From positions 1 through 8,892 of the forward strand of contig CAMDKJ010000063.1 in NCBI GenBank assembly GCA_945900705.1: 8,892 nucleotides of DNA, in the 5' to 3' direction. The position numbers and the translations under genes were made by a program. The notes beneath the pieces were generated by a model, which saw nothing but the letters and a program-made list of their open reading frames with translations, searched no databases and was not told the DNA's origin. Below are positions 1-3,841 of the stretch, piece by piece. The stretch comes from Bifidobacterium breve (GTDB lineage Bacteria > Actinomycetota > Actinomycetes > S36-B12). Position 1 is the stretch's first letter. Each line of letters opens with the position of its first letter.

Positions 1-109
1 AAATCTCCTAAGCGTTGTGGTGGCAGAAGCCTTGCTCATCTGGGTGTGGTTTTGCAGGCCAACCCGGGTTGATTCACTAGACACTTCCGGTGCGACCGTG
101 GCAGGGTGA
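1..109 (+). CDS. C-terminal end of an unidentified membrane protein (5' partial)
   Basis: The frame beginning at base 2 is open from the window edge to a TGA at 107-109 and encodes about 35 residues. The first 17 or so (LLSVVVAEALLIWVWF and neighbours) form a hydrophobic helix, followed by a positive CRPTR patch and a short polar tail. This looks like the last transmembrane helix and cytoplasmic end of a multi-span protein. The other two forward frames are less protein-like or stop early. The stop lies inside the Shine-Dalgarno region of the next gene, four bases before its ATG, so the two genes are probably co-transcribed. The family cannot be told from this fragment; a transporter is possible but is only a guess. 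Confidence 0.55.
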   Translation, partial: NLLSVVVAEALLIWVWFCRPTRVDSLDTSGATVAG

Positions 110-113
110 GCGG

Positions 114-539
114 ATGAGCGATTTGGGCGAGCCAGTGAATAAAAAAGCGCCATCACGCCGCCGTCATTTTTGGCAGCTCGATATCCCGATGGTGTTAGCG
201 GTCATCTTATGCTCGGTATTCACGGTTATCGAAGTGCGACGGATCGGCGAAGGAGTTTGGCGGGCTTGGGCCTACGCATTTGAATGGCCGCTGATCGGGC
301 TTTTCTGTGTCTGGATTTGGTATCGATATCGCAAAGAAGGCAGTGTCACTAAGGGGTTTTCGGCGCGCTGGCAGGCTCGAGTTGCTCGGCTAAGTGCTGC
401 TGCTGATGAACAGTTGTCCGCACCGGACACTGCTCCAAGGCTGGTGGATCCAGGCCTAGATTCTTGGCGGTCCTATGTAGCTGACTTGCAGCGGCGTGAG
501 CCGCCTGGAAGACCACCGGATGAATCGGTTACCAACTAA
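114..539 (+). CDS. Small two-helix membrane protein of unknown function
   Basis: The protein has 141 residues. A basic N-terminus (KKAPSRRR) is followed by two hydrophobic segments, about residues 24-40 and 54-71. The second carries an aromatic motif, AYAFEWPLIGLFCVWIWYRY. A basic, then acidic and proline-rich soluble C-terminal half follows. By the positive-inside rule both ends are probably cytoplasmic. I chose the ATG at 114 because AGGGTGAG stands just upstream and the upstream frame stops at 109. A GTG at 90 would add eight residues but would overlap the upstream gene and lose this ribosome binding site. I have an uncertain memory of similar short proteins with an 'EWP' helix in actinobacteria, without a known function. 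Its stop is 11 bases before the HPP-family gene, so the two are probably one operon. Confidence 0.75.
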   Translation: MSDLGEPVNKKAPSRRRHFWQLDIPMVLAVILCSVFTVIEVRRIGEGVWRAWAYAFEWPLIGLFCVWIWYRYRKEGSVTKGFSARWQARVARLSAAADEQLSAPDTAPRLVDPGLDSWRSYVADLQRREPPGRPPDESVTN

Positions 540-550
540 GTGGAAGACAG

Positions 551-1126
551 ATGATATTCAACACGCCCGAGGGGAAAGAATCGCATCTTATCGGGTGGCA
601 GCGACGCTTTGGGCACACCAGAGTGTTGGGCGCCTATGTGCTTTTCACGGCACTTATCTCATTTGGCACGTTAGCGGTTTTTGCGGTGCTAATTCAGCAG
701 CCTCTCGTCTTTCCCTCATTGGGGGCCACCGCATTTGTGTTCTATTTTTCGACAAACAGTGTGCAAGCTGCTCCGCGCAATGTGTTTTTCGGGCAGTTAA
801 TCGGGGTGGTCGCTGGGGTCTTTGCGCTACTCGTTTTTGGTCTACTTGATGCGGGCCCGGATCTGGTTGGGGTTAGTTGGCCCAGGGCAGGTGCCTTGAC
901 TTTGGCACTTTGCTTGACCCTTGCGGCGATGGTTTGGCTGCACGTGCCGCATGCTCCAGCCGGCGCTACCACTTTGATCGTGGCCGCTGGCTTAATTACC
1001 GCGCCAAGTCAATTGGCCATTCTGCTTCTCGCGGTCTTGGTCATGATCGGGCAGGCCATATTGATAAATCGGGCCCTCGGGGTGCCTTTCCCGCTTTGGG
1101 GCCCGCGCGGGGACGCCTCAGCCTGA
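551..1126 (+). CDS. HPP family integral membrane protein
   Basis: The protein has 191 residues, nearly all hydrophobic, with four or five membrane segments (about 25-48, 52-66, 77-98, 112-130 and 136-172). It matches the HPP family (PF04982): VFPSLGATAF at 53-62, AAPRNVFFGQLIG at 73-85, and HAPAGATTL at 134-142 where the family usually reads HPPGGATAL. Some HPP proteins in cyanobacteria and plastids are linked to nitrite transport. Many bacterial members are uncharacterised, so a transport role here is inference. The ATG at 551 has GGAAG four bases upstream and lies 11 bases after the previous stop. The first proline of the name-giving HPP triplet is Ala here, and the following Gly is also Ala. 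No hairpin with a T-run follows the stop, so some read-through into the mraZ region is possible. Confidence 0.85.
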   Translation: MIFNTPEGKESHLIGWQRRFGHTRVLGAYVLFTALISFGTLAVFAVLIQQPLVFPSLGATAFVFYFSTNSVQAAPRNVFFGQLIGVVAGVFALLVFGLLDAGPDLVGVSWPRAGALTLALCLTLAAMVWLHVPHAPAGATTLIVAAGLITAPSQLAILLLAVLVMIGQAILINRALGVPFPLWGPRGDASA

Positions 1127-1155
1127 TATCTGGCTTCGATAAAAAGCACTGCACC

Positions 1156-1175
1156 CAAATTGGTGGAGGAATTTG
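1156..1175. repeat. Short inverted repeat upstream of the mraZ promoter
   Basis: CAAATT at 1156-1161 is mirrored by AATTTG at 1170-1175 around an 8-base centre, GGTGGAGG. The arms are AT-rich and only six bases long, with no T-run after them, so this is a poor terminator. It could be a protein binding site or chance. The centre contains TGGAG, the same core as the MraZ boxes downstream, but one base out of their 10-base register. Confidence 0.3.
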
Positions 1176-1184
1176 CCCTAAAAC

Positions 1185-1239
1185 TGGGGGTATGAGGTTG
1201 ACGGTGGAGGAAAATGGAGTAGAGTGGTGCCACTTGGGG
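1185..1239 (+). promoter_or_regulatory. Probable MraZ operator: TGGNG boxes at 10-bp period
   Basis: TGGNG cores occur in one register: TGGGG at 1185, TGGAG at 1205, TGGAG at 1215, TGGTG at 1225 and TGGGG at 1235. The slot at 1195 holds a degenerate AGGTT. Four consecutive boxes (1205-1239) therefore face the same side of the helix. MraZ is known to bind direct TGGGN-type repeats with 5-base spacers, that is a 10-base period, upstream of its own gene. The array covers the predicted -35 and -10 elements, so binding should repress. The alignment is direct from the sequence; the identity of the binding protein is inferred from family knowledge and position. Confidence 0.8.
1198..1225 (+). promoter_or_regulatory. 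Predicted promoter of the mraZ-dcw operon
   Basis: TTGACG at 1198-1203 is a near-consensus -35 element. TAGAGT at 1220-1225 fits the actinobacterial TAnnnT -10 pattern, with a 16-base spacer. Transcription would begin near 1231-1233, about 60 bases before the conserved mraZ start. The MraZ-type boxes at 1195-1239 lie over both elements and the start site. Confidence 0.6.
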
Positions 1240-1255
1240 TTACAAAGGTGACCAA

Positions 1256-1278
1256 TGGGGCCGATGGGGCCGGTGGGA
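1256..1278 (+). promoter_or_regulatory. Second TGGGG box cluster at 9-bp period
   Basis: TGGGG at 1256 and 1265 and TGGGA at 1274 form a tandem 9-base repeat (ATGGGGCCG twice, then GTGGGACGG). The cores match the MraZ consensus better than those in the upstream array, but the period is 9, not 10. They lie downstream of the predicted transcription start, between the promoter and the main mraZ ribosome binding site. They may be extra MraZ sites, or a coding repeat if translation starts at 1255. Confidence 0.45.
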
Positions 1279-1279
1279 C

Positions 1280-1290
1280 GGGAGGTGGAG
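1280..1290 (+). promoter_or_regulatory. Ribosome binding site deciding the mraZ start
   Basis: GGGAGGTGGAG ends three bases before the ATG at 1294, with the GGAGG core at a usual distance. It supports 1294 over the in-frame ATGs at 1255 and 1264. A weaker competing site, AAAGGTG at 1244-1250, precedes the ATG at 1255. Confidence 0.75.
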
Positions 1291-1293
1291 CAG

Positions 1294-1725
1294 ATGTTTT
1301 TAGGAACCCATGCCCCCCTGCTCGACGACAAGGGCCGGTTGGTCCTCCCGGCCAAATTCCGTGAGGGCTTAGCGGCAGGGCTGGTACTCACCAAGGGGCA
1401 AGAGCGTTCAATCGTGGTCTGGCCCGCGGCCGAGTTCGCGTTGTACGCCGAGCGACTAAATGAGGCCTCCCGCTCCGATGCCCAGGTAAGGGCCTACCTC
1501 CGGGTGCTGTTCTCGGGTGCGTTCGACGAAATCCCAGATCGTCAGGGGCGCATTACGGTGCCACCGGCCCTGCGTGAATACGCGGGCCTGCACCGCGAAG
1601 TCGTAGTCGTTGGTAACGGCAGCACCGTCGAGATGTGGGATGCGGCCGCATGGAACTCGTATTTGGCCGCCCAAGAGGACGCTTTCTCTGGTATCAGCGA
1701 AGAGGTGGTGCCCGGGATTTTGTGA
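1294..1725 (+). CDS. mraZ: Transcriptional regulator MraZ
   Basis: MraZ is a ring-forming DNA-binding protein of the AbrB/SpoVT fold that controls the dcw cluster, usually including its own promoter. The protein has 143 residues, the usual family length, and holds two MraZ repeats. The first has DDKGRLVLPAKFRE (DxxxR: D11, R15); the second has DRQGRITVPPALREYAGL (D82, R86). I chose the start at 1294 because homologues begin MFLGTH and because GGAGGTGGAG lies just upstream. The frame is open back to an ATG at 1255, which would add the 13 residues MGPMGPVGREVEQ and also has a possible ribosome site. It is the first gene of the cluster, behind a promoter covered with MraZ-type boxes, so autoregulation is likely. 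Codon use matches the neighbours, and nothing suggests transfer. Confidence 0.97.
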   Translation: MFLGTHAPLLDDKGRLVLPAKFREGLAAGLVLTKGQERSIVVWPAAEFALYAERLNEASRSDAQVRAYLRVLFSGAFDEIPDRQGRITVPPALREYAGLHREVVVVGNGSTVEMWDAAAWNSYLAAQEDAFSGISEEVVPGIL

Positions 1726-1731
1726 CGCCGC

Positions 1732-1825
1732 GCGGTGAGGTCTCCTCCCGCTCCCGCAGTTCCTGACGCACTTCCCCCGCGCCAGGGGCCCGCTTTTATC
1801 AGCGGGTGGGGACCTGGCCACGCGG
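1732..1825 (+). ncRNA. Structured RNA before the rsmH unit, probable mraW RNA motif
   Basis: Two GC-rich foldable elements fill the spacer. First, GCGG(T)GAGG at 1732-1740 pairs with CCTCCCGC at 1744-1751 around a TCT loop, eight pairs with one bulge. Second, CCCGC at 1789-1793 pairs with GCGGG at 1802-1806 around an 8-base loop. It is enclosed by GCCAGG 1781-1786 with CCTGGC 1813-1818, extended by CCGC 1777-1780 with GCGG 1822-1825. TCCCC at 1773-1777 could pair with GGGGA at 1808-1812, crossing the outer stem, so this is a pseudoknot or an alternative fold. No T-run follows, so it is not a simple terminator. A conserved 'mraW' RNA motif is known upstream of mraW in actinobacteria. Position and structure fit it, but I could not run a covariance model. 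Confidence 0.5.
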
Positions 1826-1891
1826 CTACTGAAAGTACCTCAGGCACCTAAATCGCTTTAAGTAAATCGGCTAAAGAAAAGTGGAGGAAAG
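1826..1891 (+). promoter_or_regulatory. AT-richer leader with strong ribosome binding site
   Basis: After the hairpins the spacer becomes AT-richer and looks unstructured. TAAATCG occurs twice, at 1849-1855 and 1863-1869, 14 bases apart. GTGGAGGAAAG at 1881-1891 is a strong Shine-Dalgarno site directly before the ATG at 1892. It also resembles one MraZ box (TGGAGGAAA, as at 1205), but it stands alone. I see no convincing -35/-10 pair here. Confidence 0.45.
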
Positions 1892-2098
1892 ATGACGGCG
1901 CTGGCACGGGAGCTCACGGATCTGACTGTGGCGATGCCACACCAGAGCCCGAGTGTGCCTGTCTTGCGCGTCGTGCCAGCTAGTAACCGGGCCCGCCATG
2001 CGCTGCGCCTGTTCGCGGTATTGGCGCTGGCGGCGGGCCTAACTTCGGCGGTAATGGCGGGTTTCTCCAGTTTGGTTAGTGGCTGGGGCCCAATCTGA
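1892..2098 (+). CDS. Small single-pass membrane protein preceding rsmH
   Basis: The ORF encodes 68 residues: a polar N-terminal 24, then VLRVVPASNRARHALR, one hydrophobic helix at about 38-59, and a short end, SGWGPI. The basic stretch before the helix predicts an inside N-terminus. Two features support a real gene: GTGGAGGAAAG directly before the ATG, and a stop sharing one base with the rsmH start (TGATG), which suggests translational coupling. rsmH has no good ribosome site of its own apart from this overlap. I do not recognise the family. The juxtamembrane part loosely resembles that of the FtsL-like protein two genes on (LRLVSPLRAERASRG before its helix), but it has no coiled coil. A role in coupling rsmH translation, or as a small divisome-associated membrane protein, is speculation. 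Confidence 0.65.
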   Translation: MTALARELTDLTVAMPHQSPSVPVLRVVPASNRARHALRLFAVLALAAGLTSAVMAGFSSLVSGWGPI

Positions 2099-3048
2099 TG
2101 GCTACTTCAGTGGGCCACCTGCCGGTGATGCCAGCTCGGGTCATCGCGCTCTTGGCACCGGCCCTTGCGGCCCCGGGTGCGGTACTCGTGGATGCGACCG
2201 TGGGGCTGGGCGGACACGCCGAATATGCTCTTCAGCAATTTCCCGAGCTGCACCTTGTTGGCCTTGATCGAGATAACGATGCCATCGCGTTATCACGTGA
2301 ACGACTAGCGAATTTCGGTGAGCGCATCACCCTTGTGCATGCGGTCTACGACGAACTGCCGCAGGTTTTAACTTCCCTGGGTTTGCCATCTGTGCAGGGG
2401 ATCCTGTTTGACCTCGGAGTCTCCTCGATGCAGCTAGATGTTGCTGAGCGAGGCTTCTCATACGCGAACAACTCACCGCTTGACATGCGAATGGATGCCT
2501 CCACCGGGATTACGGCGGCAGACGTGCTAAACACCTATGACGAAAAGCACCTTGCGCGCGTGCTGCGTATTTATGGCGAAGAGAAGTTTGCCGGGCGAAT
2601 TGCCTCCAAGATCGTTGCCGAGCGCGCGGTAGCGCCATTTAGTAACTCCACGCGGTTGGTTGAACTTATTCGCGATGCGATCCCGGCACCGGCTCGGCGC
2701 ACGGGAGGCAATCCGGCTAAGCGCACCTTCCAGGCTTTGCGAATTGAAGTAAACGGCGAGCTGGATGCACTCCGAGCTGCGCTGCCTGCTGCTCTTGATG
2801 CACTTTGCCTTGGGGGGCGCATTGTGGTGATGTCATATCAATCACTCGAAGATCGCATGGTTAAGCAGGCACTCGCCAAGGGCGCACATCCTGATGTGCC
2901 GCGCGGGCTGCCGGTCATTCCCGACAACCTGCTTCCGTGGCTGCATTTGCTAACGCGCGGTGCCGAGATTGCGGATGAAAGTGAACTGGCCGGTAATCCG
3001 CGATCGGCATCAGTTCGCATTCGTGCAGCAGAGCGGGTGGCGGCATGA
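2098..3048 (+). CDS. rsmH: 16S rRNA (cytosine(1402)-N(4))-methyltransferase RsmH
   Basis: This enzyme uses S-adenosylmethionine to methylate N4 of C1402 in 16S rRNA, in the decoding centre of the small subunit. The protein has 316 residues, the normal length. Family motifs appear in order: HLPVM at 7-11, the SAM-binding DATVGLGGHAEYAL at 32-45, GLDRDNDAIA at 55-64, GILFDLGVSSMQLD at 101-114, GFSY...PLDMRMD at 119-133, YGEEKFAGRIA at 159-169, NPAKRTFQALRIEVNGEL at 205-222, SYQSLEDRMVK at 246-256, and NPRSASVRIRAAER near the end. All key positions are present. The ATG overlaps the previous stop by one base, and its own stop overlaps the next start as ATGA, so expression should be coupled on both sides. 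Confidence 0.97.
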   Translation: MATSVGHLPVMPARVIALLAPALAAPGAVLVDATVGLGGHAEYALQQFPELHLVGLDRDNDAIALSRERLANFGERITLVHAVYDELPQVLTSLGLPSVQGILFDLGVSSMQLDVAERGFSYANNSPLDMRMDASTGITAADVLNTYDEKHLARVLRIYGEEKFAGRIASKIVAERAVAPFSNSTRLVELIRDAIPAPARRTGGNPAKRTFQALRIEVNGELDALRAALPAALDALCLGGRIVVMSYQSLEDRMVKQALAKGAHPDVPRGLPVIPDNLLPWLHLLTRGAEIADESELAGNPRSASVRIRAAERVAA

Positions 3049-3827
3049 GTTCAACTGCCCGTAAGCACGAGGTGGCCCCTGAGATCTTGGGTGATATTGA
3101 CTCCGCTACCACTGACGCCACGGAGTATGCAACTCGCGGCGCACATGCGCGTGGGCATGCTCGGCCGAACTTGCGTTTGGTTTCGCCACTTCGTGCAGAG
3201 CGCGCCAGCCGTGGAGTCTTTATCCTCTTTGTCACGGGGTTGCTCGGTATCGGCCTGGTTGCGATGTTGGTAATTAACACGGCGTTGGCCCAAGGTGCAT
3301 TTACCCTCAGTGAGTTGCAGCAGGAGCAGGCGGCACTTTCAGAGCAGGAAGCCGCACTCACCCAAGTGGTGGAGGCGGCATCTACCCCGGGAACCCTCGA
3401 AAGTCAGGCTCGGGCACTTGGGATGGTGCCTAGTCAAAATCCGGTCTTCCTGCGCCTACCCGACGGCGCAATTCTCGGCAATCCCAAGCCGGCCCCGGGT
3501 CGCCCGGTTGCCAACCCGTTAGCGGCTAGCTCGATGATTGCGACTCCCGCTGATGCCACGGCGCTGGAGGCGGTAAGCGGGGACGCGGTAGGTACCGACC
3601 TGCCGATTGCGCCGGGGGAGAACTATGACCCGGCCGCCGCCGATGCAGCAAAGTCCGCGAATTTAACTATTGGTGCCGGTAAGGGTGCCGGTAAGGGTGC
3701 CGGTAAAGGCGCCGGTAAAGGCGCCGCTAAGGGCAATCAAAATGAGAACTCGATGTGGACCGAAATACCGATTCAGATCGGCAATACCAGCACCGATGCC
3801 GGCCTTGTCGCCAAGCCGGTGAACTGA
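3045..3827 (+). CDS. ftsL: FtsL-like cell division protein with long repetitive tail
   Basis: FtsL is a bitopic septal protein whose extracytoplasmic coiled coil joins FtsQ and DivIC/FtsB in the complex that activates FtsW-FtsI. The protein has 260 residues: a polar cytoplasmic segment of about 56, a membrane helix at about 57-82, a Gln/Glu/Ala-rich coiled coil at about 86-112 (LSELQQEQAALSEQEAALTQ), then TPGTLESQARALGMVPSQNPVFLRLPDG at 114-141, a region typical of FtsL/septum-formation proteins in actinobacteria. From about 145 to the end it is Ala/Pro/Gly-rich and probably disordered, with five GAGK-type repeats at 210-229. The tail makes it far longer than E. coli FtsL (121 residues). Position between rsmH and ftsI is the classical ftsL locus. 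The ATG overlaps the rsmH stop (ATGA). Family assignment rests on topology and position because sequence conservation is low. Confidence 0.82.
   Translation: MSSTARKHEVAPEILGDIDSATTDATEYATRGAHARGHARPNLRLVSPLRAERASRGVFILFVTGLLGIGLVAMLVINTALAQGAFTLSELQQEQAALSEQEAALTQVVEAASTPGTLESQARALGMVPSQNPVFLRLPDGAILGNPKPAPGRPVANPLAASSMIATPADATALEAVSGDAVGTDLPIAPGENYDPAAADAAKSANLTIGAGKGAGKGAGKGAGKGAAKGNQNENSMWTEIPIQIGNTSTDAGLVAKPVN
3672..3731 (+). repeat. Five tandem 12-bp repeats inside ftsL
   Basis: Five in-frame copies of GGTGCCGGTAAG encode GAGK four times and GAAK once. The first two units are identical. The third differs in the last base, the fourth in two third-codon positions (GGCGCCGGTAAA), and the fifth also changes Gly to Ala. 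The loss of identity from left to right and the synonymous changes suggest recent slippage expansion with later drift. Copy number may vary between strains. Confidence 0.95.
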
Positions 3828-3841
3828 GTAACGGCTCCGGT

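Noticed and set aside
496..849. Plus-strand open frame overlapping the HPP gene in another frame
   Set aside because: The HPP frame at 551-1126 has family motifs and membrane helices; this one has no motif and overlaps both neighbours.
1789..1806. CCCGC-TTTTATCA-GCGGG hairpin as a rho-independent terminator after mraZ
   Set aside because: The T-run is in the loop, not after the stem, and co-directional operon genes follow. It fits a cis-acting RNA structure better.
1456..1821. Minus-strand open frame across the mraZ end and the spacer
   Set aside because: It covers conserved mraZ codons and the hairpin region, has a basic low-complexity product, and no supporting context.
3755..3841. 29-residue N-terminal extension of FtsI into ftsL
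   Set aside because: It overlaps the ftsL coding end and would put an odd Cys/Arg-rich stretch before the standard basic N-terminus. The ATG at 3842 gives the expected layout.
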